A DNA stretch of 64,000 nucleotides from Omphiscola glabra (lineage: Eukaryota > Mollusca > Gastropoda > Lymnaeidae): positions 6,344,488 to 6,408,487 of the forward strand of contig OZ024806.1 in NCBI GenBank assembly GCA_964017045.1. Direction: 5' to 3'. This document shows, one piece after another, positions 11,625 through 22,199 of the stretch (the stretch's first letter is position 1; each line of letters opens with the position of its first letter). The notes beneath the pieces are model-generated. The model had not been told where the DNA came from, ran no database searches, and was given only the letters and a program-made list of their open reading frames with translations. Made by a program: the position numbers and the translations under genes.

Positions 11625-13180
11625 AGCAGCCTTGAAACGCATATGTTTTGTTAGCGATTTAAACTAGTAGAAGTTTTACGATTAGCCTACATTATTTACC
11701 ATGATCATTGAAGTTTCGTTCATTTTCATGAATACTAAATTATATAGGCCTATGGTGAATAAAAGAATATTGTAGAATCTGGCGATGCGGTATTTCGAAT
11801 TCCAGTGTGAGTAGTAGTAGATCGTTCAGACAAAGATAGTGAAGCGACTTGTTTATAATTTATAGACTATTGGTTCTTTCGATGTTCCTTCATTAAATAA
11901 TACGATGTCAAGGGGAAATCCAAATACTTATCCCGAACACTTGATAGTATCGATGGAATGCAATGAACATGATGTTACACAAGTGACCCAATCTTATTAG
12001 TGTACACAAGCCTTGACCTTTGATAATTTCATGACCCTCTCAAAGTTTAGAAGAATAGTATTTATTCAACTTTATTAAATGTTGGTTCTAGAGAACTATT
12101 ATTGCTGGATGGTCTTTTTTAATATCCTTTAACTTTAAGTTTAGACAAAAAATGAGTCCGCATAACATATATTCATATATGTTTATCATTTTATATATAT
12201 TCAATTTTTTTTTGTTAAGTGTCTCTTAGGAAAGTCTTTTGTGAGATCAGCATATTATCAATGCCTAAGTTGAAAATTTTTTGTAATGTAAAAGTTAGAA
12301 ACTTTATCATGGCGTTTCAAGAGAAGTCACTCTGATTTTCACAATTTTTACTTGGTTGTGTTTGTAAACATTGTTCAAGTCAGTCAAGTGTTATTCGGTG
12401 GCATAATACCCAGGAAGTCGTGTTACTTTTAATCGGTTAACCTTAACACAGTCAATAGTCTTACCATGGTGGGTAATATTATCTTCAATATTCACAGCAG
12501 TACATTATTTAATTTTTAAGCTATACCTATTACTATGGATATGAAAATGGTCAATATGGACAATCAATGATATGAACTTCGTTACGACACCGCTAATGTT
12601 GGACCTACGCCCACTATAATATTGTTATATTAAATACATTGAATTAATATTGTCTATAATTTATATTTAATACCGTCTTTATCGTAATCATGAAACGATA
12701 TTTTATAGGCACCTAAACTAAGCGGAGGCCTAATTTATCAATACTATACACCTATTTATTGCTATTTATTATTTATACAAACATTATTTAAAAGTAAAAT
12801 TTAGACTAGTTAGTAAAAATATGGATGTGTAGTACACAGTACAGTAATAATAATACAGTACTCAGTACAGTCATAGTAGTAATAGTATAGTAATAAAAAC
12901 ATTTAGTAATAATTTTAGAAGTAGAAGTCATAATTTTATAATTAGTAGTAGCCGTTAATGCAGGTTTTCTGTTGGTTTTATAATTAAGTTTAGGACTTGG
13001 CATATTCATATATAATATGTAAAGGTTATCTACCACTTCAGTGTCGGTTATCAAAAAAATGTTTTGTTTCTGTTTAGAGGGTCACTGGGTTTTCGGTGGC
13101 ATAAAAAGAGAGAGAGGGCACTGTTTTCTCGTTGAAGTGCCAGACCAATGTATGATCATGTTCCAGGAGAGCAGAGAGAT
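11625..13180. other. AT-rich intergenic DNA, no gene seen
   Basis: Only short, uninformative reading frames. No repeats that I can delimit, apart from loosely repeated TAGTA-like strings around 12,840-12,960. Confidence 0.5.
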
Positions 13181-13184
13181 TTAT

Positions 13185-13770
13185 CGATTGATTGATTGGA
13201 TATTTATATAACGCTGGTATCCATGCTACTTAAGCATGCTCACTGCGCTCTGGTTTTCTTAAATCTATTTAAACAAAAAAGTTTTTAAATGTTTATTAAA
13301 AGATTTTTTTATCCTTTTCAATACCCCTCAAAGATTGAGGCAAACTATTCCATAATTTTGGCGCTATCTCTTCAAAAGAGCGCACTCCGTAAGACTTTAT
13401 TCTGTGCTCATCCACACTAGGAATTTTCAGCAAGGACTGTGTTGAAGACCGCAGGTTCTTTAAGGATACATGTTTATGAATCAGTTCTTTAAGATATTCC
13501 GGTGCAGAGCCTTCTGTGCAGCTGTATGCCAGGGACAGAATTTTGTGGTTAATGCGCTCACTCACAGGAACCAAATGGAGATCTCATAGAACTGGGGTGA
13601 TGTGGTCAGATTTCTTTATTCGCGATACAATGCGTGCTTCAGTATTTTGCACCTTCTAGAGTCTCTGAATATGGTTCTGAGATATACCCCACAAAAACCG
13701 TTTGCAGTAATCTAATCTTCAATTATCGCTACAGCAATATTTCTTCTCTTATTGAGTTGAGGACACAGCT
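13185..13770 (-). mobile_element. 3' end of a CR1/L2-like LINE, with stop codons
   Basis: Minus-strand translation gives the characteristic post-RT region: LDYCK, then VQNTEARIVSRIKKSDHITP, then LVPVSERINHKIL, then RIKSYGVRSFEEIAPKLWNS. At least two in-frame stops (near 13,665 and 13,587) show it is a pseudogene. The 3' end near 13,185 carries a short ATTG repeat (GATTGATTGATTGG), a common tail type for this group. Confidence 0.8.
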
Positions 13771-14206
13771 GACGCAGGGCGCGCAGATGACAGAAGCATG
13801 CCCTGACCACAGAACTGATATGTGGAATCATTCTGAGTTTACTGTCAATATATAAGCCAAGGCTTACATATTGTTAAGGATGCATGGGCAGCTTTTGCAA
13901 ACATAAACCAGATCAAGACACAGAATCTATGAACACTCCGTTGCGGTTCATCAACAAAATTTTGTGGATCCAAAGGATGCTGTTGTCTGGGCAAAACACA
14001 AACTGAAAAGACATTTAATCAGTTAATCACAAGCTGCAATCTTTTCCCTTCACATTTGCATGAGAGTATGGTCTGCAATCATTTTCGTTGTGATAATATA
14101 AAATCAAACTCTGTTTTCTTTTCATAAATTAACTTATTTAAATTGTTCTGTTTTAAAAATTGGGTCTTTTATTTATCCAAATTGCATTTAGTCTAAAGGG
14201 ATCCAG

Positions 14207-14424
14207 CCACTATTCGGACCCATGTTCCTTCAGACTAAATGGCTTTTCGGATGTCATGTGTGGTAGTTTATTTTAATTAAACTGAAGACGTAAGTTTACA
14301 AACAAATAGTCATTACAATTATTTATCATTTGATACCAAAATTTTTATAACATATCCACTAACAATAATATTTTTAATATTTTTTAATAAACCCCACCTA
14401 TCACTCTTTTCGGGTCCCAATAGC
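14207..14424. mobile_element. MITE, family A, second copy
   Basis: CCACTATTCGGACCC at the left and GGGTCCCAATAGC at the right form terminal inverted repeats. The interior matches 11,399-11,624 (TTTACAAACAAATAGTC; TTTGATACCAAAA). Confidence 0.7.
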
Positions 14425-14451
14425 CACTTCGATCAACTATTATTATTAATA

Positions 14452-14476
14452 CTAGTAGTAGTAGTAGTAGTAGTAT
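14452..14476. repeat. (TAG)n microsatellite
   Basis: About eight TAG units (ACTAGTAGTAGTAGTAG). Confidence 0.9.
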
Positions 14477-14669
14477 TTTGTCCTATAACAATTAAAGCCT
14501 ATTACTAAAACACATTACTGAGTATTGTATATAAATAAGTTTTATTTATGCTATATATTAATATATGTTATATTTTAATATATATAGTATAATTAAAACT
14601 TATTTTCTATACATATATATTAATATATATTTATATATTTTAATAAATATATATATAAAATATAAATAA

Positions 14670-14935
14670 GAGATCATTGCCGAACGACGTTCTAGCTGGC
14701 AAACAGCAGTGTATGAAGGAGTAAAAAAGCAAGAAGATGCGTGAAACGAAGCCCTTGCAACAAATGGAACAACACGGAAAGCTAAATTTAACCAGGAATC
14801 AATATTCTCCTGCGACAAAATGCAATCGAGATTGTCATTCCAGGATCGGCCTATTTAGCCACTTGTCAAAGTGTAGGCCTACATAGCTACTCCATCATCT
14901 CGCAAAGACGGAAGGATTCCATATATGTATATATA
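14670..14935 (+). mobile_element. LINE 3' end: C-terminal ORF2 fragment with broken zinc finger and tail
   Basis: Plus strand encodes SSWQTAVYEGVKK, then KFNQESIFSCDK. A frameshift then breaks the finger that is intact at 6,800-6,900. The 3' tail GGCCTACATAGCTACTCCAT and CTCGCAAAGACGGAAGGATT follows, then an AT-rich terminal repeat. Confidence 0.7.
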
Positions 14936-14940
14936 TTATA

Positions 14941-15200
14941 CAGGGTGGCCCAAAAAAGTGATAATATTAACATTGCTTTGTTGACAAAAGCATAAACGAG
15001 TGACGCCAACATTTACAAAAAGTCCTTGAGAATCAGGGGCATGTTGGGGGAGAGGTGGGCGCACTTTGAACATGTTTTCTGATTAGTGTAATTTCACTTC
15101 AATGCTTGGCATACAACTGTAAATGACAAAAAAGTATATTAATTCAGTTATATTAAATAAACTTTTGCTATGAGATATTCTCACTTTTTTGGGCCACCTG
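14941..15200. mobile_element. Tc1/mariner-like MITE with TA target duplication
   Basis: Left end CAGGGTGGCCCAAAAAAGTG and right end CACTTTTTTGGGCCACCTG are inverted copies differing by one base. TA flanks both sides. The 260-bp interior has no transposase. It sits directly against the AT-rich tail of the LINE at 14,670-14,935. Confidence 0.85.
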
Positions 15201-15394
15201 TATATTTTTATTTTATGTATAATAAATATTATGTCCAATCTATGGATATTAATATTATAGCCAACAATGATAGGCATGTGGGAAAGACCTACATCGTGCT
15301 ATGTCATGAAATTGATAATTTAAATAATTATAAGAGTCCTAACAAAAACAATATTAACATATGTAATTTCTAACCAGCTTAGACACTATTTAAT

Positions 15395-15560
15395 TAGATG
15401 AAGTGGCTCAGTCACTGGATAGGGCACACGAAGCCCTGGTTGGAATAATTAGGGTTTCTAAGGGATCAGTGTGTTATCAGGTTAATACACATGCTCTACT
15501 AATCCCATATTAAGCTTAGACTTGGACTTAGGGGCACTTTAACATCCTGTCCAACCTAAA
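15395..15560 (+). mobile_element. Possible tRNA-derived SINE
   Basis: GTGGCTCAGTCACTGGAT resembles a Pol III A box and GGTTGGAATAATT, about 30 bp on, a decayed B box, followed by unrelated sequence. Weak evidence; no second copy in the window. Confidence 0.35.
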
Positions 15561-16618
15561 CAACTTCAATTTAAATTACAATTAATTAAAACAAGTAAAC
15601 ATGTTGCTTTAAATTTACATAATTTAAGCCATAATTAATAAAGACCAATTTTATTTTTTAAGTCTTTTTAGTATGGCCTAATTATTTTTAGTAATATTTA
15701 AATAAGAAAGTGAGAGTATTATTTTACAGGCTCACTATAATTTATTTAAGTTACTACTACTACTAGCTACATTTTAACCAGCTTTACTTTAGTCACTTTA
15801 GTTTTCTATCTATACAAAAATAAAATTATAATTAGCCCACTAACAAGGCATAGGAGATAGTTGATAGCAAGTGACAGCATAAAGTTTATTAAGGCAAAGG
15901 TTAAAGACTTGCAAAGAATTTGGTAAATTTGCTTTGTCTCTCTAAATCTCAAAGCTACAATTGAGTTAGAATATTTTTAATGACCTAATAATAATAGGCG
16001 TAATTATAATTAATAGTATGAAATATTCTTTCTTTCCTTTTTTTTTTTTTTGTACACCTTAAGTTCTTAAACTTAAGGCATTGATTAAGTGAGTATGAGT
16101 TCATTATCTTTGCTGACTTTTTTGCCCTTCTGCGTGTCTTCAGGGAATGATGTTTAACATCCATGATGTTTTTAAAGTAAGCATGTATTGTAAATTTGTA
16201 ATTGAAAAGTTGGATTTTTTTCATGATAACTCCTTGACTTTTAAGTTAGACCATTCCAGCCTTTAGATAATGTGCGCTAAATAATGATGAATTCATGCTA
16301 GGCTAGGGCCTCACATTTAAACAAAAATAATTCACCTTTGAAATACTACTAGAGTGAGATACTCCAATGTATTTGTGCATCTTTTGACTTATGGTTCATG
16401 CTTTTGATAGCAGTTAACCAAAATGCAAATTTATTCAAATCAATAGAAACATTTATTTTACTGATGAGTCTTAAAAATTAACTTCTTTGCATTGTTAACA
16501 AATCCTTTTAAAATACTGTATGAGTTTGCATTTTAGATTTATTCCATGCCATCCAGATATGAATTTTGCATCAGTATTATCTTAAAACTTTTAATATTTA
16601 TTTATTATTCTGTTGCAG
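15561..16618. other. AT-rich DNA upstream of the 16.7-kb exon, no gene seen
   Basis: No coding sequence supported. Ends with TTATTCTGTTGCAG at 16,605-16,618, a good splice acceptor for the next feature. Confidence 0.5.
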
Positions 16619-16700
16619 AGAAGTGTTTTGAGAACAACATTTTTATTAATGACAGTTGAGAAATTTATTAAGTAAACAACCTTGTCATCATCAAGCAAAA

Positions 16701-17269
16701 ATGGCTGATGCAAATAAATTTCCTGAATTTTCAAAAGTCCCCATCTCTGTGTCATCATTGTACTCAATACAATCACCTGATTCTGATGATGATTATTCAT
16801 CCCCTCCAGAGGAAGTGAAAAGCCCTTACAAAAGCACAAATAAGAATAAAACGTCTCATGTAATGGAGGAACAAGGCCTCGCCCATACATTCCCAAAACT
16901 TGAAAACTCTGCGGGTCAAACTCGCACACGTGTGTCATCAGTATCAGAAAACTCAAATCATGTGCCTCATTTAAATGTAACCTTAGCATCATCCCAAGGA
17001 CGAGATGGCGTATTTGATCAGCTGCCACAAACAGCTCACAGGGATCTGCTGACTGCTGAGAAACTGAATGGCAGATCCTCATCCTTCGGTCATAGCAGTG
17101 CTGGCCAGCAGACCGAGAATGACTGTTTGGTTACAACAAGGAACTGCCACAGCTCAGCTAGCCTTGGATCAAAACCACATTCAGCTACTTGCTGCAGATC
17201 TAAACAAAGAAAGAGCAGATGCAGTATAGCAGACACTTCTTTAGCAAGACCACTAATTATGAGCAGCAG
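16701..17269 (+). CDS. Probable first coding exon of an unrecognised Ser-rich protein
   Basis: ATG at 16,701 in strong context (AAAATGGCT) opens a 189-codon frame that ends at a splice donor AGCAG|GTATGT after 17,269 (phase 2). The exon probably begins at 16,619 after TTCTGTTGCAG, giving an 82-base leader with a short upstream ORF at 16,649 (8 codons). The product starts MADANKFPEF, has an acidic patch (SPDSDDDYSSPPEE), many Ser/Thr/Asn residues and a basic Cys-containing end (TCCRSKQRKSRC). No membrane segment or known domain is visible. No following exon is recognisable in the next 18 kb, which are nearly all satellite, so the rest may be far away or absent. I do not recognise the family. 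Confidence 0.5.
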
Positions 17270-17345
17270 GTATGTATGAGTATGAGCAGCTGGTATGTAT
17301 GAGCAACAGGTATGTATGAGCCGCAGGTATGTATGAGCAGCAGGC
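17262..17345 (+). repeat. Tandem array of a splice-donor segment, about 17-bp unit, 4-5 copies
   Basis: The exon end plus donor (GAGCAGCAGGTATGTAT) is repeated head to tail into the intron as CAGCTG|GTATGT, CAACAG|GTATGT and CCGCAG|GTATGT, ending in a mutated CAGCAG|GCATGT. Confidence 0.85.
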
Positions 17346-18440
17346 ATGTAATGCTTCATTTTTTTATTTATCTCACCTCCAGTTACTTTTTATTAAATAC
17401 CGTCGTTATAAAAAAAACAAGATTTCAACAAAAAAACTTAGGTCAAAACTAAAGCAAATTCTAAATACAAGGAGAATATCTAAGGCTTTGCAACATTTTC
17501 TCTATGACTTCCTACTAATAACATTATATTCCTATACATAATAGACTTTTGAAATATTATTTAAAATATTTTTTTTAATAAATGTAATATTTTTGCCAAT
17601 TAAAATTTACAAATAAAGTGGGTTTTTTGTGGGGTTTTTTGTGTGTGGGGGGTAATCAGGGGGCGACCCTAACAAACGGATTGCGCGGGGCCCATTCTGG
17701 GTAGAGGATAAGGATAATAAGTGAAAATTAAGATTTTATATTAGAAAATAAATTGGGGGCGGGGCCTATAAAAGTGCGGGGCCCATTGTTGCCACATAGG
17801 TTGCAGTGGCCTAAGACCGGCGGTGGGGGTAATCGTGTGTTTTTAATGAAAATCTTTAATTTAAGTAGGCACTAACAACCAAATACACACCAAAAATATA
17901 TACACGTTTTTAAAGGACATATTTCCTTTTGGAAACGTGCCCACACATTTGTCACTCATGGTCGTCTGCTCAATTCCAATGTCAAGTAATTTTGGTTATG
18001 TTATCTCATTGATTGCTGTGTTATCTTCTCCCAAAATTTCAGGATGGCTGCTATCAGATTAGTCGTTATGAAGTAGATAAACTTAATGTGTTGGATTTTA
18101 TTGAACAGTTTGAAAATGAAATAGTTTTTGCTTAGTTGGCCTACTTGTTTGACACAGTGACAATTCCATAAAAACATCGAAATGTGAACACAAGAAAAAA
18201 GGAGGCAAATCTATGAGCGTTTCGTCCAGATCATCAGGCTCAGCGCGAATGTCAGCAACTTTGTAAAAAAAAAATTACAGAAAATATATGCTTGCTGGGG
18301 CAACGGATACACTGAAGGAAGAGCAGTTCCTTTGTTACTCCCTCTGAGATGGCTACAAACATCAAACAGCTGCCTGCTGGTTTTACCCATAATTATCTTT
18401 AGGCTAAATACAAAGTCTTAGAACGACAAACAATCTGAGT
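17346..18440. other. Intergenic or intronic DNA, no gene seen
   Basis: 17,640-17,835 is G-rich, with two copies of GCGGGGCCCATT, and looks like a decayed mobile element. Otherwise nothing recognisable. Confidence 0.45.
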
Positions 18441-18725
18441 CGCACGCTTCTTGTTAGCCTTCAAAACTGCACTAAAAACACATCTCTTTAAACTCTACTA
18501 CCCCTATTGCCCCCTCCCCTGACCTATAAACGATGATTCTGGGTGCCGTCCATGGCTTGACATGTAAAAGTTCTGGGGTGGGTGTGGTGAATATACATTT
18601 GTTTTTGTTTTGTTTTTATACAGCTGTTTTGAATTTAATAAATTATATTATTTTTAATGTCATTATTATGTTTTCTAATATTTTTATGTGCATCGCGATG
18701 AGCCCAACACTATAGGCTGGGGTAC
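18440..18725 (+). mobile_element. 3' end of a CR1/L2-like LINE with its 3' UTR
   Basis: Encodes LLAFKTALKTHLFKLYY, the conserved end of these ORF2 proteins, then an AT-rich 3' UTR ending GATGAGCCCAACACTATAGG and CTGGGGTACCGCGCTATA. A relative of that UTR lies inverted at 40,175-40,225. Confidence 0.75.
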
Positions 18726-18904
18726 CGCGCTATAACATATGACCACTGAGCCTCCCCCTACCCTAGTCTTTAGATCAAGTCTCTCTAACCTAGTCCTTAG
18801 ATCAACTCTATCTGTATCTACCCTAGTCTTTAGATCAGCTCTATAATATAGTGTCTAACCTTTTTTTTTTTGACACACTCTTTTAATTTGCTGGGGCTTG
18901 GGAC

Positions 18905-19056
18905 CAGAGACGTAACAACGGCTTGGCATTGGGACAGTTGCCAAGGGCGCCGGCCTGCGCCTGTTCAAAAGGGCGACACTATATCTGTAATTTTTAAATT
19001 TTTATTATTTAAAAAATAAATTTGCCAAGGGTGCCAAAAACCCAGTTACGCCTCTG
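18905..19056. mobile_element. hAT-type MITE, family B, with perfect 8-bp target duplication
   Basis: Starts CAGAGACGTAACAACGG and ends CCCAGTTACGCCTCTG, an imperfect inverted pair. CTTGGGAC flanks both sides (18,897-18,904 and 19,057-19,064). The interior has the GCCAAGGGCGCC / GCCAAGGGTGCC motif pair. 152 bp, no transposase. Confidence 0.88.
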
Positions 19057-19064
19057 CTTGGGAC

Positions 19065-19305
19065 AAACTGTAACACGTCCACATCTGGCATCTTACCGTG
19101 AGACAAAACGTAATATGTCCACATCTGCCATCGTACCGTGAGACAAAACGTAACATGTCTACATCTGTCATCGTACCTTGGAACAAAACGTAATATGTCC
19201 ACATCTGTCATGGTACCGTGAGACAAAACGTAACATGTCCACATCTGTCATCGTACCTTAGGACAAAACGTAACATGTCCACATCTGTCATCGTACCCTA
19301 AGACA
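19065..19305. repeat. Minisatellite, 40-bp unit, 6 copies
   Basis: Core AACATGTCCACATCTGTCAT followed by CGTACCGTGAGACAAAACGT. It begins at the right target duplication of the MITE, and its GGGACAAA start uses that sequence. Confidence 0.9.
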
Positions 19306-19405
19306 AAACTTGAAGATCGCTTCGGCCGCTGCTCCAGACTTACGCCACTGCCGACGCATTGTTCAGATTCACTTGTCAAACTAACCGGGTTTAACCATAC
19401 AATTG

Positions 19406-19508
19406 GTGCCGATGGGCACATGCCCAAATAGCTGCTGGGTCTTAGGGGCACATGCCCAAATAGCTGCTGGGTCTTAGGGGCACCTGCCCAAATACCTGCT
19501 GGGTCTTG
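19406..19508. repeat. Minisatellite, 33-bp unit, 3 copies
   Basis: Core CATGCCCAAATAGCTGCTGG followed by GTCTTAGGGGCA. Confidence 0.9.
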
Positions 19509-20095
19509 ATGATGATGACATAAAGTTAGCATTCAAGTGTTTTTGGTAGCTGGCATTGAATTATCATTACATGAATAGCGAGACTTTGACCTTGTCTGCA
19601 TCAGTTGCCGGCGACAGTTGAGAGACATAAGTGGAATTTCGATGGTTTTCGAAGTATACGCGTGACTTCTCATTTGTGACAGTTAGAGTCCGCTCCCTTT
19701 GTAATGTGAGCGTGCACAGTGTTTTAGTTGGAGTCAGAAGCGGATCTATGATTTGCTCAGAGAGGGTTGGGGATTTATTCAGAAATAATCGTGATATACC
19801 TGTTTGAGAACCCCTGAAAATGTAATATTTAATATTTGGTATTATTTTTTAGAAGCCCTGACATAAATGGTCGAGCTGTTTGTGTGGTCTTTTGGGAGCC
19901 CCTGCTATTGATGACCGACTTGGTCCGGGTGCACTTGATTAATTCTTGATTAACTGTAACGTGTCACTGACAATGATACACGGGTCATACCAGCGACTTA
20001 GTTGACCTCGAGCAAAAATCAGTCTCTTGACCCATGTCCGGATTATTCTGGAAATGCTGCTAAAAAGTCAAAATAAGTCACGTTGGACCCTGCGC
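19509..20095. other. Unannotated intergenic DNA
   Basis: No gene or delimitable repeat seen. Confidence 0.45.
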
Positions 20096-20235
20096 CGTGT
20101 GTATGGTGTTTTGGTGGGTTGTGAACTGGTTGGCAAAACGTCGTTTGTATGGTGTTTTGGTGTGTTGTGAACTGGTTGGCAAAACGTCTTGTGTATGGTG
20201 TTTTGGTGGGTTGTGAATTGGTTGGCAAAACGTTA
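20096..20235. repeat. Minisatellite, 46-bp unit, 3 copies
   Basis: Core TATGGTGTTTTGGTGGGTTG followed by TGAACTGGTTGGCAAAACGT. Confidence 0.9.
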
Positions 20236-20334
20236 ATGAATCAACTGTGTGTTCTGGCGATATGCCTCCAAGATACTCTTGACGGAGATGGGTGCATCTG
20301 ATTGAGTTGTAATACTATAAGAGGCTTAGTTAGA

Positions 20335-20757
20335 GGTCAACCATGGCTCCTTACGTGCTCTCAGTTAACATCTGTACTCTCCTCAACCATGGCTCCTTAC
20401 GTGCTCTCAGTTAACATCTGTACTCTCCTCAACCGTGGCTCCTTACGTGCTCTCAGTTAACATCTGTACTCTCCTCAACCGTGGCTCCTTACGTGCTCTC
20501 AGTTAACATCTGTACTCTCCTCAACCATGGCTCCTTACGTGCTCTCAGTTAACATCTGTACTCTCCTCAACCATGGCTCCTTACGTGCTCTCAGTTAACA
20601 TCTGTACTCTCCTCAACCGTGTCTCCTTACGTGCTCTCAGTTAACATCTGTACTCTCCTCAACCGTGGCTCCTTACGTGCTCTCAGTTAACATCTGTACT
20701 CTCCTCAACCGTGGCTCCTTACGTGCTCTCAGTTAACATCTGTACTCTCCTCCACGT
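20335..20757. repeat. Minisatellite, 46-bp unit, 9 copies, nearly identical
   Basis: Core GGCTCCTTACGTGCTCTCAG followed by TTAACATCTGTACTCTCCTC. The main variation is CCATGG versus CCGTGG. Confidence 0.95.
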
Positions 20758-20989
20758 CGGTTCGGTAACAACTGAAGTTCGGTTCTCATCTCATCTCTAA
20801 TAGGCGCATGTCGTTACTGGGTTTGTCCCTCCAAGTTCTGGCATTCTGGCATACTAAGCACATAAGCATAATACTAGTAACAAGGGTACTGGATTTGTAT
20901 CATATTCTACGTGCATTTTATTTATTTTATTTTATTTTTCTTTTAGGGGTCATCGTTTGGAAATCCGATTAAAAGTGAATATTGCGTCA

Positions 20990-21765
20990 GTATAGACTCA
21001 TCTGGTGCGCTATATAGCTAAGTCTGCCTGTCAGTAGACCCCATTGTGTGAGCTATAGCTAAGTCTGCCTGTCAGTAGACACCATTGGGTGAGCTATAGC
21101 TAAGTCTGCCTGTCAGTATACCCCATTGGGTGAGCTAAAGCTAAGTCTGCTTGTCAGTAGACTCATCTGGTGCGCTATAGCTAAGTCTGCCTGTCAGTAG
21201 ACCCCATTGGGTGAGCTATAGCTAAGTCTGCCTGTCAGTAGACCTCATTGGGTGAGCTATAGTTAAGTCTGCCTGTCAGTAGACCCCATTGGGTGATCTA
21301 TAGCTAAGTCTGCCTGTCAGTATACCCCATTGGGTGAGCTATAGCTAAGTCTGCCTGTCAGTAGACCCCATTGGGTGAGCTATAGCTAAGTCTGCCTGTC
21401 AGTAGACCCCATTGGTGTGAGCTATCGCTAAGTCTGCCTGTCAGTAGACTCATCTGGTGCGCTATAGCTAAGTCTGCCTGTCAGTAGACCCCATTGGGTG
21501 AGCTATAGCTAAGTCTGCCTGTCAGTAGACCCCTTTGGGTGAGCTATAGCTAAGTCTGCCTGTCAGTAGACTCATCTGGTGCGCTATAGCTAAATCTGCC
21601 TGTCAGTAGACCCCTTTGGGTGAGCTATAGCTAAGTCTGCCTGTCAGTAGACTCATCTGGTGCGCTATAGCTAAGTCTGCCTGTCAGTAGACCCCATTGG
21701 GTGAGCTATAGCTAAGTATGCCTGTCAGTATACCCCATTGGGTGAGCTGTGGCTGAGTCTGCCTG
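20990..21765. repeat. Minisatellite, about 41-bp unit, about 19 copies
   Basis: Core GCTATAGCTAAGTCTGCCTG followed by TCAGTAGACCCCATTGGGTG. A recurrent CTCATCTGGTGC variant is spaced through the array, a sign of block duplication. Confidence 0.95.
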
Positions 21766-22085
21766 TCTTTTCTTTCGCGGATATGGGCGTTCTGTATGGG
21801 GAAGGGGTACGCAAGTTCGCGCATTAGCCTCTCCCAACCCTGGATTCTGCAGCTAGATTACACAAGTCAAAACTTACCATTTGTATCTACTACTTATTGT
21901 TACCACACCATAATCATATCAAAACTACCAACTTCGCTCCCTAATGAAAAGAAGACGAAAATCCTGACAGCCATGTCCATTTGACCACGTAGAAGAGGTT
22001 TGAAAGACTATTATAAGCATGATGTATGGTACTGAGATATGAAGATCAGGGCATGACACAGATTGAATAACAACACAAGACAATA

Positions 22086-22120
22086 GACGGAACGTTTCGA
22101 CCCACCGGCGTCCTCGTCAA
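22086..22120 (-). ncRNA. Hammerhead-ribozyme-like motif
   Basis: Minus strand reads TTGACGAGGACGCCGGTGGG then TCGAAACGTTCCGTC. This has the layout of a hammerhead core: a UGANGA-like block, a short stem II, GAAA, then C-loop-GUC. The usual first C of CUGANGA is U here, so activity is doubtful. Such motifs are known in Penelope-like elements. Confidence 0.4.
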
Positions 22121-22199
22121 ATTTCTTGTGTCAAGTCAATAAATAGTGGAACAAGGTAAGTTAAGGCTTGGGAAAAAAAGACTGAACACTTAGGAGCCA

